Part shown: in pieces, positions 36,363 to 45,813 of the stretch
Layout: each line of letters begins with the position of its first letter
Position numbering within the stretch: the stretch's first letter is position 1
Source: Alteromonadaceae bacterium
GTDB lineage: Bacteria > Pseudomonadota > Gammaproteobacteria > Enterobacterales > Alteromonadaceae
Assembly: GCA_013373625.1 (NCBI GenBank)
Contig: JABXHM010000028.1
Span: forward strand, 111,965 to 175,964
Length of the DNA: 64,000 nt
Reading direction: 5' to 3'
The notes under the pieces: generated by a model
The model's input: the letters and a program-made list of their open reading frames with translations, nothing else
Databases searched by the model: none
Told to the model about the DNA's origin: nothing
Made by a program: the position numbers and the translations under genes

Positions 36363-37181
36363 TTAGTATTGGATAATATCCCGCCATGGCACGCTCTGAT
36401 CGCCCAGAACTATAAAATCGGGGTTCTCAAGGGTATTACGCTGATTGTAGCTCAGTGGTTCAAAATCAGCCGCATAGATAGCGCCGCCAGCTTCCGACAC
36501 AATACATTGCGATGCGCCGGTATCCCATTCGCCGGTTACCCCTAAACGCATAAATACGTCGGCTTTCCCTTCGGCAATAAAACAGGATTTTAGCGAGCAA
36601 CTGCCTAGTGGCAGCGTTTGATACACTCTTCTGGCACACAGTTTCGACACCACCCGCTCACGGGGCTGACGACGGCTAATGGCTAAAATCACCACGCTAC
36701 TATGCGGATCATCAAGCTTGCGAACACTGATTGGCCCGCTGTCGCCAGGCGCATCTTTAAACGCGCCGTATCCGCTTAACGCATAGTACAGTGTTTGTCC
36801 TGGCGGCCAGAATATCACGCCTATCTTAGGCTGATTGTTTTCAATAAGGGCGATATTCACGGCAAAGTCGCCGCTGCGTGCGATAAACTCCTGAGTACCG
36901 TCAATAGGATCGATTAACCAGTACCGCTGCCATTTCCGGCGTTCATGCAAGCTCGCATGTTTGGTTTCTTCCGACAAAATCGGAATATCGGGCGTTAAGG
37001 TTTGCAGCCGCGAGGTGATAATTTCATTGGCCTTATAATCGGCACTGGTGACCGGCGATTCGTCATCTTTCTGGTAACTTTCAAAATCGCCGTCGTCGTA
37101 GAGTTGCATGATAGCCGCCCCGGCCTCCAGTGCCGCGTCTTTGGCTATTTGTAATAGCGCCTCGTCGTTAATCTCAGACAT
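36363..37181 (-). CDS. cysQ: 3'(2'),5'-bisphosphate nucleotidase CysQ
   Basis: It hydrolyses 3'-phosphoadenosine 5'-phosphate to AMP, clearing a by-product of sulfate assimilation. The Mg2+-dependent inositol-monophosphatase-like fold shows SEET and WLIDPIDGTQEFIARSGDFA, and GEWDTGASQCIVSEAGG later. The ATG overlaps the nudE stop by eight bases, so the two are translationally linked, as in E. coli-related genomes. The length (272) is somewhat above E. coli CysQ. Confidence 0.95.
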   Translation of the reverse strand: MSEINDEALLQIAKDAALEAGAAIMQLYDDGDFESYQKDDESPVTSADYKANEIITSRLQTLTPDIPILSEETKHASLHERRKWQRYWLIDPIDGTQEFIARSGDFAVNIALIENNQPKIGVIFWPPGQTLYYALSGYGAFKDAPGDSGPISVRKLDDPHSSVVILAISRRQPRERVVSKLCARRVYQTLPLGSCSLKSCFIAEGKADVFMRLGVTGEWDTGASQCIVSEAGGAIYAADFEPLSYNQRNTLENPDFIVLGDQSVPWRDIIQY

Positions 37182-37743
37182 AGTTGTGCTCCTTTAACCA
37201 CTTTTGAGCCAAAAACAGTGCCGCAATACAGCGTGCTTCAATAAAGTCCTCACGGGCGAGTAATTCGTCTGCCCGGGCGATTGGCCAACGCACCAGCTCA
37301 AGCGGTTCAGGCTCATCGCCGGGCAGCGTTTCAGGATAAAGATCCTGCGCCATAACAATATTCATCTGGGCATTAAAAAAGGTGGGTGCCATATTCACCT
37401 TGTGAATTGCTTCGAGCTGGCGGGCACCAAATCCGGCTTCTTCTTTGAGTTCCCGGTTGGCCGCTTCGAGTACACTTTCACCTTCATCAATAAGCCCCTT
37501 GGGGAAACCCAGCTCATAGCTGTGCGTGCCTGCCGCATATTCTCTCACCAACAAAAAATCGCCGTCTTGTATGGCGACAATCATTACTGCGCCGCGGCTG
37601 TAACCTGCCATGCGTTCGAACTGGCGGGTGGCACCGTTAGTAAATTCAAGATCAACACGCTCAACACGAAAAAAACGGCTTTCAGCCACAATTTCGCGCT
37701 CATGAATGTGCGGTAGCGTTTTGTCCTTTTCAATATTGCTCAT
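37174..37743 (-). CDS. nudE: ADP compounds hydrolase NudE (Nudix)
   Basis: It cleaves ADP-ribose, Ap3A and NADH-type substrates. The Nudix box is complete: GLIDEGESVLEAANRELKEE then AGF, following KGLIDEGE in GFPKGLIDEG (about residues 82-105). The family length (189) and the neighbour cysQ agree. It is divergent from yrfG, from which its start is separated by less than 70 bp. Confidence 0.95.
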   Translation of the reverse strand: MSNIEKDKTLPHIHEREIVAESRFFRVERVDLEFTNGATRQFERMAGYSRGAVMIVAIQDGDFLLVREYAAGTHSYELGFPKGLIDEGESVLEAANRELKEEAGFGARQLEAIHKVNMAPTFFNAQMNIVMAQDLYPETLPGDEPEPLELVRWPIARADELLAREDFIEARCIAALFLAQKWLKEHNYV

Positions 37744-37811
37744 GTTGTTTAGGCCAGTCTTTCGTTATCATATTGTCTGACTTAAGGTTAACGTATTTAG
37801 AGGAAAAGCGC

Positions 37812-38498
37812 TTGCCATTTCTGCCTTGGAAAAAAATCAATACGGTGTTGTTAGATATGGATGGCACCTTGCTCGATTTACACTTTGATAACCAGTTTTG
37901 GTTACAGCATCTGCCACAAAAAATTGCCGCTAAAACCGGGCAGTCTGAGGCACAGTGTCGCCAGGAAATGCATCAGGAGTACGATCGCCTGAGTGGCCAA
38001 ATCGAATGGTATTGTCTTGATTACTGGGCCAAACGTCTGGATATAGACATTGTGGCCGCCAAGCGCGAAATAGATCACCTTATTGCTATGCGCGATGATA
38101 CCCTGCCGTTTTTAGACGCGCTGCATAACAGTGGTCGCGAGGTAGTACTGGTGACCAATGCACACCCGGACAGTCTGTCACTGAAAGTGGAACACACCAA
38201 GCTCGATAGCCATATCGATACCCTTATCTCCACCCACGAATTTGGTGTCACTAAAGAGTCGCAAAAACTATGGCAGGCATTGCAGGCGAGGCTGGGATTT
38301 GATCCGGCGACCACCTTGTTTGTTGACGACAGCCTGACTATCCTCGACGCGGCGAAACAGTTTGGCATTCAGCATTTACTGGCGGTCAACAACCCCGACA
38401 GCAAACAGCCCGAGCGACACATTGATACCTATCCGGCAGTGAGCGATTACCGCACCCTGATTGACGATATTATGAATAATCCGCCGACCAACGATTAG
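37812..38498 (+). CDS. yrfG: GMP/IMP nucleotidase YrfG (HAD family)
   Basis: A HAD phosphatase dephosphorylating GMP and IMP in E. coli. The nucleophile motif is VLLDMDGTLLDL, motif 2 is LVTNAHP, and the acidic motif is FVDDSLTILDAA. The open frame starts at a TTG at 37773. A second TTG at 37812 has AGGA seven bases upstream and gives the family N-terminus, so it is chosen. A TTG start suggests weak expression. It is divergent from nudE and followed by yjjX. Confidence 0.93.
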   Translation: MPFLPWKKINTVLLDMDGTLLDLHFDNQFWLQHLPQKIAAKTGQSEAQCRQEMHQEYDRLSGQIEWYCLDYWAKRLDIDIVAAKREIDHLIAMRDDTLPFLDALHNSGREVVLVTNAHPDSLSLKVEHTKLDSHIDTLISTHEFGVTKESQKLWQALQARLGFDPATTLFVDDSLTILDAAKQFGIQHLLAVNNPDSKQPERHIDTYPAVSDYRTLIDDIMNNPPTND

Positions 38499-38513
38499 GC
38501 CTGGGTAAACAAA

Positions 38514-39041
38514 ATGAAAATAGTAGTAGGGTCGAAAAACCCGGTAAAAGTAGATGCTGCAGCCAATGCGCTTAAAAAAGTGCTCAATTGCGAATCGTGC
38601 GAAGTGATTGGTTATGCGGCTCCTAGTCAGGTCGCCGATCAGCCCATGACCGAGGCCGAAACCCGGCTTGGTGCCGTGAACCGGGTTAAGGCCTGTGTGC
38701 GTGCGCAACCAGCTGACTGGTATATTGCCATTGAAGGCGGTGTCGATAACTTTGCTGATGGCCCCGCCACCTTTGCCTACGTTGCGATATGTAATGGTGC
38801 GGAGTGGTCGGTGGGTCGCAGCGCAAATTTACCGTTGCCAGTGAGCGTGTTCAGAGCGCTCACCAAAGGAGAAGAGCTCGGTGATGTGATGGACCGTTTG
38901 TTTGATACGCACAATGTTAAGCAAAAGGGTGGCGCCATAGGCTTACTCACCAATAACCTGGCAACCCGCCAAAGTGTTTATGAGTTGGCTATCACGCTCA
39001 CCATGGCACGCTTTAACCATAGTGATCTGTTTAAAGCTTAA
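38514..39041 (+). CDS. yjjX: Inosine/xanthosine triphosphatase YjjX
   Basis: House-cleaning pyrophosphatase for non-canonical purine nucleotides. Typical features: VGSKNPVKVDAA at the N-terminus, TEAETRLGAVNRV and IAIEGGVD. The length (175) is usual. Its last 11 bases overlap the 3' end of convergent gspN. It lies 15 bp after yrfG, so the two nucleotide-metabolism genes are probably cotranscribed. Confidence 0.93.
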   Translation: MKIVVGSKNPVKVDAAANALKKVLNCESCEVIGYAAPSQVADQPMTEAETRLGAVNRVKACVRAQPADWYIAIEGGVDNFADGPATFAYVAICNGAEWSVGRSANLPLPVSVFRALTKGEELGDVMDRLFDTHNVKQKGGAIGLLTNNLATRQSVYELAITLTMARFNHSDLFKA

Positions 39042-39792
39042 ACTGGATGTAACCTTCGGCATTGGGGCGGCCAAAAAATTGCGCGGCGTCATGCACTTCC
39101 TGAGGCAGCGACGGGTCAGGTTTAAACTGGCCGGTGACACTCAGGTTGGACATATCCTGTTGTGCTTTTGCCTGCATGGTTAAGCCAAAGGCGTTGGGTT
39201 CGGCCACATCCACCACGAACTGCTGTTGCGCGCAGCTGATTTTAGCCGAAAACGTGCCCAGCTCAATGGGCCCTTGTGTACCTGCAACTGTGGCGTTTAG
39301 CCAGTCACCGTAGGCCATCATTGTCTGGCACGCAGTGTTGTCAAAATCCAGCTCTTCCACGTTCACCCTGAATCGACCGCCCGCGGCTACCGGTATGGGG
39401 AGCGTTACTTCTGCGAGTACCCATGCAACGGGTAAGTAAAGCAGGAAGTCTTCAGTCGAAAAAGACTCGGGGTTAAACAGGTTTACCTTCACCGGCCCTT
39501 TAAATGCAATAGATGACGCATCACGCATGTTGCCGGCATTGAGGTCGGCTGCCAGTTGCCCGGTTAGTAGTGACCAAGCTGACACATCCCAGCTGAGATC
39601 ATTGATAAGAATATTATTGATCTGCAGCCGCTCTGCCTGGCCTTGCCAAAGGGTGCCACTTACGCCGCTGATGCTGATGTTGGCAGGCAGCGAAAGCCGG
39701 TTAATAACCTGCGCGGCTGGCATCGATACCACCAGCAGTATAATGTACAGTAAAATTGCGCCAAGTGCCCAGCGCCAGTTGAATCTCATCAT
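39031..39792 (-). CDS. gspN: Type II secretion system protein N (GspN)
   Basis: A 253-residue inner-membrane protein with one N-terminal segment (WALGAILLYIILLVVSMPAA) and a periplasmic beta-rich part with the GspN pattern (ISGVSGTLWQGQAERLQI). It is the last gene of the gsp operon and overlaps gspM by four bases. Its end overlaps convergent yjjX. Confidence 0.93.
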   Translation of the reverse strand: MMRFNWRWALGAILLYIILLVVSMPAAQVINRLSLPANISISGVSGTLWQGQAERLQINNILINDLSWDVSAWSLLTGQLAADLNAGNMRDASSIAFKGPVKVNLFNPESFSTEDFLLYLPVAWVLAEVTLPIPVAAGGRFRVNVEELDFDNTACQTMMAYGDWLNATVAGTQGPIELGTFSAKISCAQQQFVVDVAEPNAFGLTMQAKAQQDMSNLSVTGQFKPDPSLPQEVHDAAQFFGRPNAEGYIQFKL

Positions 39793-40265
39793 TTAGTCAG
39801 TACCAGTCGACGAACTTTTATCATGCCGGGGTTATTGGCCTCAGCCACATCCACCTGATCGATCACAATGCCCCGTTGTTCGAGATTATTGAGCCAGGAC
39901 AGCAAATTGTTAAACGGCGCTTCGTCGATCCACACCTGAATTTCGTCACCCTGCGGCTGCATACGCGAAATAGTGAGCCCGAAGTTTGCGCTGGTTGAGG
40001 TCACAATTTGCGGCAGTGAGCCACTCACCTGTTGCTTATTGCCCTGAGTGCGGCGAAGTTGCATAGCCCGCAGGCTTTGTTCTTCAACCCAGGTTACCAG
40101 CCGCTTGTTGCTGCTGAGTAATTGCGTTTGTTGGGTAATACCCTGATTGAGTGGTGCCCATAAGCCCCAATAAAAAATCCCCACCGCTATCACGACAGCA
40201 GAAAGCATTACCAGACGCTGCTCACGTTCTGTCAGGGCGGCATACTTTTCTTTTAGCCACTTCAT
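39789..40265 (-). CDS. gspM: Type II secretion system protein M (GspM)
   Basis: A 158-residue bitopic protein starting MKWLKEKYAALTEREQRLVM with a membrane segment (VVIAVGIFYWGLWAPL) and a ferredoxin-like periplasmic domain. It pairs with GspL in the assembly platform. It overlaps both neighbours by four bases. Confidence 0.93.
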   Translation of the reverse strand: MKWLKEKYAALTEREQRLVMLSAVVIAVGIFYWGLWAPLNQGITQQTQLLSSNKRLVTWVEEQSLRAMQLRRTQGNKQQVSGSLPQIVTSTSANFGLTISRMQPQGDEIQVWIDEAPFNNLLSWLNNLEQRGIVIDQVDVAEANNPGMIKVRRLVLTK

Positions 40266-41467
40266 AGTGCACCCCGAATAGCCAGTGTACCGATCACCAT
40301 GTTGTCACGATTATTGATAGCGCCCTGTTGTACCTCAAAGCCGGCCGCTTCAGCACCGCGCTTAAAGGTATCGAGGGCATTAAAGTCCTTGCCCTGAGCC
40401 TGAATTCGAATTTCGGTATTATTGGCATCAAAGCGCAGTGTTTGCGGGGTGACCTTTGAATTAGCAAACGCCGGACTCAGTTGGGAAAGCATCACTAACA
40501 TGGAACTGCCGTCACCGTTTTGTTCTAAACGCTGCATTTCCTGCTCAATTTTAAGGCGGACATCGCGGTAGGTACCAAGGTCAGGAAAACCCCGGGCAAC
40601 GAGGGCGTCGATTTGCTCGTTCAACGCGGCATTTTGTTGTTTGAGCTGAGCCAGTTGTAATGCGCGGTCAGCAACGCTCACCACCAGCACAACGGCCAGC
40701 AAAATGGCCGGCACACGCCACATCTGCCATACCGCATTGTGTTCTTTTTTGGCTTTGTACTGCCCTTGCAATAACGTAAAGGGCGCTTTGCAGCCATGCA
40801 TTGCCAACACCCCCATGGGCGGCAGCTCGGCGATATCGTTATGCTGCTCTATATTGGGCACGGCATGTAAGTCTATCTCGGTGAGGGCCGAGAGCGTGAC
40901 AACCTCAGGTTGCTGTTTAGCCTGAAAGGCCAACAAGCTGGTTAAGTACTGGTGTTCACCCTGCATGCCCTGCCACAGGCCCTGACGGACAATAAGCTGT
41001 TCGCCTATGGCCAGTGCTACCCAGCTATGGTCGCTATCCGCAGGAAGGGCCAGGGTGTCAGGCAATAAGGCATCAGCGCTGAAACCGGCCTCGCTCAGCC
41101 AACCCAGCCATTTTTCCATCTGACGGTGACTCACAATGGCAACCGACTGCTCGTTACCTTGTTTTGGCCCCATAGCAAAAAACAATTCGCCGATGTCTTC
41201 AGCCAGCTCGTCTTCTAGCATAAAGGGAATTGCGCTGAGCAGTTTGCGGTTGGCTTTGCCAGGCAGAGTAACCTGACACAGACGGACGTCGGCACCGGGC
41301 ACCAGCACAATGGCGTGGCGCAGGCTGGTGCGCTCGGTGAGATCACTGAGCTGCGCAGAGCCGCTTAATTCGCCACTGGCAATGACGTCCTGGCTTTGCG
41401 TCGACCATACCGCCCAGTGTATGGGATCGTGCTGGTCGGTACCGAGCCTTACAACTAACTGTTCCAT
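40262..41467 (-). CDS. gspL: Type II secretion system protein L (GspL)
   Basis: A 401-residue protein: a cytoplasmic actin-like domain (about 1-240) that recruits GspE, one membrane segment (VPAILLAVVLVVSVADRALQ) and a periplasmic ferredoxin-like domain. Motifs FMLEDELAEDIGELFFA and VRLGTDQHDP agree with GspL. One-base overlap with gspK. Confidence 0.94.
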   Translation of the reverse strand: MEQLVVRLGTDQHDPIHWAVWSTQSQDVIASGELSGSAQLSDLTERTSLRHAIVLVPGADVRLCQVTLPGKANRKLLSAIPFMLEDELAEDIGELFFAMGPKQGNEQSVAIVSHRQMEKWLGWLSEAGFSADALLPDTLALPADSDHSWVALAIGEQLIVRQGLWQGMQGEHQYLTSLLAFQAKQQPEVVTLSALTEIDLHAVPNIEQHNDIAELPPMGVLAMHGCKAPFTLLQGQYKAKKEHNAVWQMWRVPAILLAVVLVVSVADRALQLAQLKQQNAALNEQIDALVARGFPDLGTYRDVRLKIEQEMQRLEQNGDGSSMLVMLSQLSPAFANSKVTPQTLRFDANNTEIRIQAQGKDFNALDTFKRGAEAAGFEVQQGAINNRDNMVIGTLAIRGAL

Positions 41468-42450
41468 TACTTAATTACTCCAAATTCGCGCCGTAGCACA
41501 GCTATCTTGCCTGATGTGCCTGCATTGAACACCGTACTCATTGCAAAACTTGCCTCATTGTACCGGCTCTTGGTATGTAAAATAAAATACTCTGTGGTGA
41601 CCGCAAACCACTGGGTTTGCTCTTGCTGCAAATTCAGCGCTGCAATATCGGGCTCGTTCAAAAAGTCGTTGGCATCATCCCAGCCATCCATGGGGCGGGC
41701 GTTAATAATGGAGATGGCCTGGGACACACTTAAGCCGGTTAGCGCGGCTAGCACCGGTGCCCGTTCTTCAGTGAGCGTATTAACGTTAATTAGCAATTGG
41801 TCGTTATTGGGAATGACGCATATTTGCGGTAGCAGTTTGTCGAGCCATTGGGGTTCAACACCGTTAACAATACGCAGCTCCGACTGGCTGGTCATTTTGC
41901 CGTTAGCCGCGAGGTAAGGATAGGCACGCGATGCATACTCACTGTCTTCTGCGCCATAAGTGCGCATACGGTCATCGTCGTCGAGCCAGTCAGCCAGCGA
42001 GTCGCGCACAGTATCAACAGTATAGCTTGGAATACTCTCATCGGTGTACTGCAGCAATCGGGCAAAAGCATTCATTGCTTCTGTAGGTTGCCCTGCGGTC
42101 ACATTCGTCTGATTGGCATTGGGCAAGGCATTGAGGTTAAAACAACTTTGCATATCTTCGAGGTAGACCTCTATGCCGCCGCCATCCATAGGATATTCAA
42201 ATAACTGCGCCCAGGGTTGATTGAGGTGTATTTTGTCGCTCGTTTCTTCCATTAGTGTCGCCAGCGATTTGCGGGCAAACTGCTCTGCGCTCATGGCATA
42301 CCAGTAAGCCTGGTTATTGCTCTTAATATTACTGGCGCGCTGCACCTGCAATTGCAATCGGGAACCCATCTCAGTGGCCAGAATAGCCACGAGCGCCACC
42401 ACCATTAACACGATCAGTAAAGCCGCACCACGTTGCTGAGACCCTGTCAT
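41467..42450 (-). CDS. gspK: Type II secretion system minor pseudopilin GspK
   Basis: A prepilin-like N-terminus (GSQQRGAALLIVLMVVALVA) has cleavage before A and lacks the usual Glu5, as is normal for GspK. The large globular domain has the tip features (MQSCFNLNALPN, DWLDDDDRM) expected for calcium binding. It caps the pseudopilus tip with GspI and GspJ. Confidence 0.95.
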   Translation of the reverse strand: MTGSQQRGAALLIVLMVVALVAILATEMGSRLQLQVQRASNIKSNNQAYWYAMSAEQFARKSLATLMEETSDKIHLNQPWAQLFEYPMDGGGIEVYLEDMQSCFNLNALPNANQTNVTAGQPTEAMNAFARLLQYTDESIPSYTVDTVRDSLADWLDDDDRMRTYGAEDSEYASRAYPYLAANGKMTSQSELRIVNGVEPQWLDKLLPQICVIPNNDQLLINVNTLTEERAPVLAALTGLSVSQAISIINARPMDGWDDANDFLNEPDIAALNLQQEQTQWFAVTTEYFILHTKSRYNEASFAMSTVFNAGTSGKIAVLRREFGVIK

Positions 42451-43064
42451 TGTTTCAGCTCCGTGAGCGCAAATACCCGCTGAATAACACCCATGTCATT
42501 GAGTGTAATAGTGATACGTATGCCGCGCGGCAATACCTCGCCAATGTAGGTATCGTTCCAGGCGGATTCGCCGTCATCCGCTTGGTTGCTGGTATAAAAC
42601 TCCACCGTAAAATCGCTCACGTTGTCGAGTAGTACCCGCACCTTGGGTTCATACCCGATCACGTTGTCGACATACACACTGCTGATCCGTTCGAGTTTTT
42701 GTTCATGCAGGCGGTAACCGACGCTTTGTAAGGTGCTGCGCGGCAGGGCCAGTTTAGGGTTGTGCCAGCCACTGCGCACAAATGCCAGACCGCCGGCGTC
42801 GGACTCGTTGACTTGTTTACCGCCCCGCAATACTGTGTTGTTTTCTTGCCCTTCTATTCGCACGGCGCGGGGCACCGCCTGGAGAATATCGCGTTCGAGT
42901 GTCATCATACAGCGCTGTAATTGCTGCAGGCGGGCAAATTTTTCGGTAGAAATCTCGTCGCTGTCTATGACGGTTGATAACAGCGCGGTAGCCCCTAAGC
43001 CAATCATGGCAAAAATTGCCATGGCGATAAGAATTTCGATGAGCGTAAAGCCTTTACTTTGCAT
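42447..43064 (-). CDS. gspJ: Type II secretion system minor pseudopilin GspJ
   Basis: The prepilin signal is MQSKGFTLIEILIAMAIFAM with cleavage after Gly and Glu5 present. The 205-residue length and the C-terminal GIRITITLNDMG fit GspJ. It forms the tip complex with I and K. It overlaps gspK by four bases and gspI by one. Confidence 0.95.
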   Translation of the reverse strand: MQSKGFTLIEILIAMAIFAMIGLGATALLSTVIDSDEISTEKFARLQQLQRCMMTLERDILQAVPRAVRIEGQENNTVLRGGKQVNESDAGGLAFVRSGWHNPKLALPRSTLQSVGYRLHEQKLERISSVYVDNVIGYEPKVRVLLDNVSDFTVEFYTSNQADDGESAWNDTYIGEVLPRGIRITITLNDMGVIQRVFALTELKQ

Positions 43065-43465
43065 TACGCTCCCTCAGCCGGTTTGGCAAAGTAGGTCACG
43101 ACGGTGGTAATTGTATCGCTGCGGTCCGGTGACAGGCTGACACTGATTTCAACGGCTTTAAACTCGCTGTCGCCGGTGTCTTTAACCACTTGTTGCCAGT
43201 ACCAGGTGCGCTCGGCCATATCGGTTTGGCCTTTGACATTATTTTTAATTGGCCAGGGCTTTTCGAGCTGCATCTGGTTTAAGTGGTTATCGGCTACCCA
43301 GGTGGCAATGGTTATTTCTTCAATTTGCCCGAGGCTGCTTAAATGCTCAGAGGCAGCTTTCATTATCGCCCCGCCAGTCATGGCAAAAATAAATAATGCG
43401 ACCATTACTTCCAGCAGGGTCATGCCGCGACTAAACCGGCCTGGCTGAAACCTGGTTAATCCCAT
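43064..43465 (-). CDS. gspI: Type II secretion system minor pseudopilin GspI
   Basis: A prepilin signal SRGMTLLEVMVALFIFAMTG with Glu5, followed by the short GspI domain (VADNHLNQMQLEKPWPIK, TWYWQQVV). 133 residues. Overlaps gspH by ten bases. Confidence 0.95.
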   Translation of the reverse strand: MGLTRFQPGRFSRGMTLLEVMVALFIFAMTGGAIMKAASEHLSSLGQIEEITIATWVADNHLNQMQLEKPWPIKNNVKGQTDMAERTWYWQQVVKDTGDSEFKAVEISVSLSPDRSDTITTVVTYFAKPAEGA

Positions 43466-44133
43466 TGTGACTGCTCCCAGTCGGGCCGCTCTAAGGGGCC
43501 GAGCAGTTCCAGCGGCGGTACATCGTGATTATTGAGCACATAGTAGCTCGGTGGATTGCCTGAGAAGTCGGGCTCATAATGAAAAACCAGGCTAAACGGG
43601 GTAATTTCGCCGCTCGACATAATGAGGATTTGCGGGGGAGGCGGTGGCGGCTCTTCCTCACCGACTACAATATCCTGTTCATTGACACTCAATGCGTTGT
43701 CGAACATGTCGCGCTCAAACAGGCGATCGCCCTCTTCCCAGGGTAAGTCGTCGAGTGTCAGGGTAAAGAAAAAAGGCTCGGTGAGGGTAAAGGGCTCATA
43801 CACTTTGGGCGCTTCAATGAATTGCCATTCGTCTTCGTCGTTAAGACGCATAAAGCTGTAAGTGCGTTCTTCCTCATCGATGCGAATGCCCAGTTGCTGT
43901 TGGTTAAGCACCGCATAATCACTGGCCATATCAATGACTACCTGCAAGCGGCGAACTTCCCGCTCCAGTTGCTCGGCCGGATCAGTGGATATGGCGTTAA
44001 ATATCACATAGCCGGCCGCCAGGCCCATTAATAGCAGCACCAGCATGACTTCGAGTAAAGTAAAGCCACGCACCGCGCTACCTGCTATAAAAGCCGGGGG
44101 TTTAGCCTGGTTGTGAAAGCCGGCGGCGCGCAT
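43456..44133 (-). CDS. gspH: Type II secretion system minor pseudopilin GspH
   Basis: A 225-residue prepilin-like protein with AVRGFTLLEVMLVLLLMGLA after an unusually long leader of about 22 residues. An internal Pro-run (EEPPPPPPQI) is an unusual insertion near residue 165. It is otherwise of GspH type (DYAVLNQQQLGIRID). Nineteen bases separate it from gspG. Confidence 0.92.
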   Translation of the reverse strand: MRAAGFHNQAKPPAFIAGSAVRGFTLLEVMLVLLLMGLAAGYVIFNAISTDPAEQLEREVRRLQVVIDMASDYAVLNQQQLGIRIDEEERTYSFMRLNDEDEWQFIEAPKVYEPFTLTEPFFFTLTLDDLPWEEGDRLFERDMFDNALSVNEQDIVVGEEEPPPPPPQILIMSSGEITPFSLVFHYEPDFSGNPPSYYVLNNHDVPPLELLGPLERPDWEQSQWD

Positions 44134-44152
44134 CGGTATACAATCAAAAGCG

Positions 44153-44590
44153 TTAATTTAGATACTCATTAATATTCCAGTTACCAATGTCGTCATCGGT
44201 ACCGGGTTCGCCGTCGGGGCCATTCGAGAAAATATCGATGGTGTTTAATTCTCCCGGGCTGATCAGAGTGTAAGGATTACCCCAGGGATCATCCGGCAGA
44301 CGTTTAATGTATCCATCGCTGGGGTAATTACGCGGGATAGGGTCTAGCGTTGGTACGCTCACCAATGCATCGAGACCCTGTTCGGTAGTAGGAAACCGGT
44401 TGCTTTTTAGTTTATACATTTCAAGTGCGCTTTCGAGCTGCTGGATATCAACAGCGGCCTTTTTAAGTTGCGCTTCTTCCTGATTGCCTAATATCTGTGG
44501 CGCGACCATTGAGGCAAGAATACCGATGATCAAAAGCACTACCATGATTTCTATCAGGCTGAAACCGGACTGACGTTTAAGCATTTTCAT
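44153..44590 (-). CDS. gspG: Type II secretion system major pseudopilin GspG
   Basis: The main pseudopilus subunit. The prepilin signal is KRQSGFSLIEIMVVLLIIGI with cleavage before Phe and Glu5 kept. The major pseudopilin features AAVDIQQLESALEMYKLKSN and FPTTEQGLDAL follow, ending with the calcium-site loop (GPDGEPGTDDDIGNW). It overlaps gspF by one base. Confidence 0.97.
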   Translation of the reverse strand: MKMLKRQSGFSLIEIMVVLLIIGILASMVAPQILGNQEEAQLKKAAVDIQQLESALEMYKLKSNRFPTTEQGLDALVSVPTLDPIPRNYPSDGYIKRLPDDPWGNPYTLISPGELNTIDIFSNGPDGEPGTDDDIGNWNINEYLN

Positions 44591-45813
44591 TACACATTCA
44601 CCATATTATTTAATGCCAGAATTGGTTGAATAATCGCCATGACAATAAACAGTACAACGCCTGCCATGGTGACAATAAGTAAAGGTTCGAACACCTTTAA
44701 AGAGACACTAATCAGCGACTCAAATTCCCTGTCCTGGTTGTCGGCGGCACGCCCGAGCATTTGCTGCAGCTCTCCTGAGCGTTCACCGGATGCAATCATA
44801 TGCATCATCATTGGTGGGAAAATCTTGGTATTGTCCAGCGCTACACGCAGGCTGGAGCCTTCTTTTACATGTACCGCTGCTTCGGCAATACGCTCTTTAA
44901 TATACAAATTTTGCAGTACATCAGTAGAGATACGCATGGATTCCAGCAGTGGCACTGCACTGGCGGTTAATATGCTTAGCGTGCGAGCAAAGCGGGCAGT
45001 ATTCAGCCCTTTGGTCACTTTACCAATAAGCGGAACGGTTAATATAAACCGGTGGTAGCGCAGCCTGATGGCGGGTTGCTGGATAAGCCGCTGAAACAGC
45101 GCTACCAACGCGACAATCACCACGAGTAAATACAATCCATAGTTCTGTAACCACTCACTGATGGCAATTAATACCGTGGTAATGGTGGGTAAGTCTTGCC
45201 CCATATGGTCAAACTGGCCAACGATTTTTGGCACTACCACCGTGAGTAACACCACTACGATCATCATGGCAAAAAACATCATAATGGCCGGGTAAATAAG
45301 CGCCTGAATAATCTGGCTGCGGGTTTGCTGACGACGCTCGGTGTAGTCGGCTAAGCGGTTTAATACCGTATCGAGGTGGCCTGACTTTTCACCTGCGGCG
45401 ACCATGGCGCGGTATAAATCATCAAACACGCTGGGGAATTCGCCCAGCGCATCGGCCAGCGTATAGCCTTCTACTACGCGACTGCGTACGGCCATCATCA
45501 TATTCTTGTGACGGGGTTTTTCGCTCTGCTCGGCAACTGCCAGCAGCGCTTCTTCAATGGGCAAGGCCGATTCTACCAGCGTTGCCATTTGCCGCGTAAG
45601 CAACGACAGGTCACTGGCGGAAATGCGTGGCCTGAACAACTGAAAGCCGCCGGATGATTGCCTGGCGCTTTTCTCTGCAACCTGCTCAACTTCAACAGGA
45701 ATAAGGTTTTTTTCACGCAATTGCTGACGGATCTGCCGGGCGTTGTCGCCTTCCAGAACACCGCTTTTGTTGCGCCCATTGGCAGCAACGGCTTTATACG
45801 CAAATGCAGCCAT
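44590..45813 (-). CDS. gspF: Type II secretion system inner-membrane protein GspF
   Basis: A 407-residue polytopic platform protein with two homologous helical cytoplasmic domains and three membrane segments (IYPAIMMFFAMMIVVVLL; YGLYLLVVIVALVALFQ; VTMAGVVLFIVMAIIQPI). The start AAFAYKAVAANGRNKSG and the motif MIASGERSGELQQML are typical. One-base overlaps join it to gspE and gspG. Confidence 0.97.
   Translation of the reverse strand: MAAFAYKAVAANGRNKSGVLEGDNARQIRQQLREKNLIPVEVEQVAEKSARQSSGGFQLFRPRISASDLSLLTRQMATLVESALPIEEALLAVAEQSEKPRHKNMMMAVRSRVVEGYTLADALGEFPSVFDDLYRAMVAAGEKSGHLDTVLNRLADYTERRQQTRSQIIQALIYPAIMMFFAMMIVVVLLTVVVPKIVGQFDHMGQDLPTITTVLIAISEWLQNYGLYLLVVIVALVALFQRLIQQPAIRLRYHRFILTVPLIGKVTKGLNTARFARTLSILTASAVPLLESMRISTDVLQNLYIKERIAEAAVHVKEGSSLRVALDNTKIFPPMMMHMIASGERSGELQQMLGRAADNQDREFESLISVSLKVFEPLLIVTMAGVVLFIVMAIIQPILALNNMVNV

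Noticed and set aside
38376..38708. 110-codon minus-strand ORF
   Set aside because: Antisense to yrfG and yjjX, both well supported.
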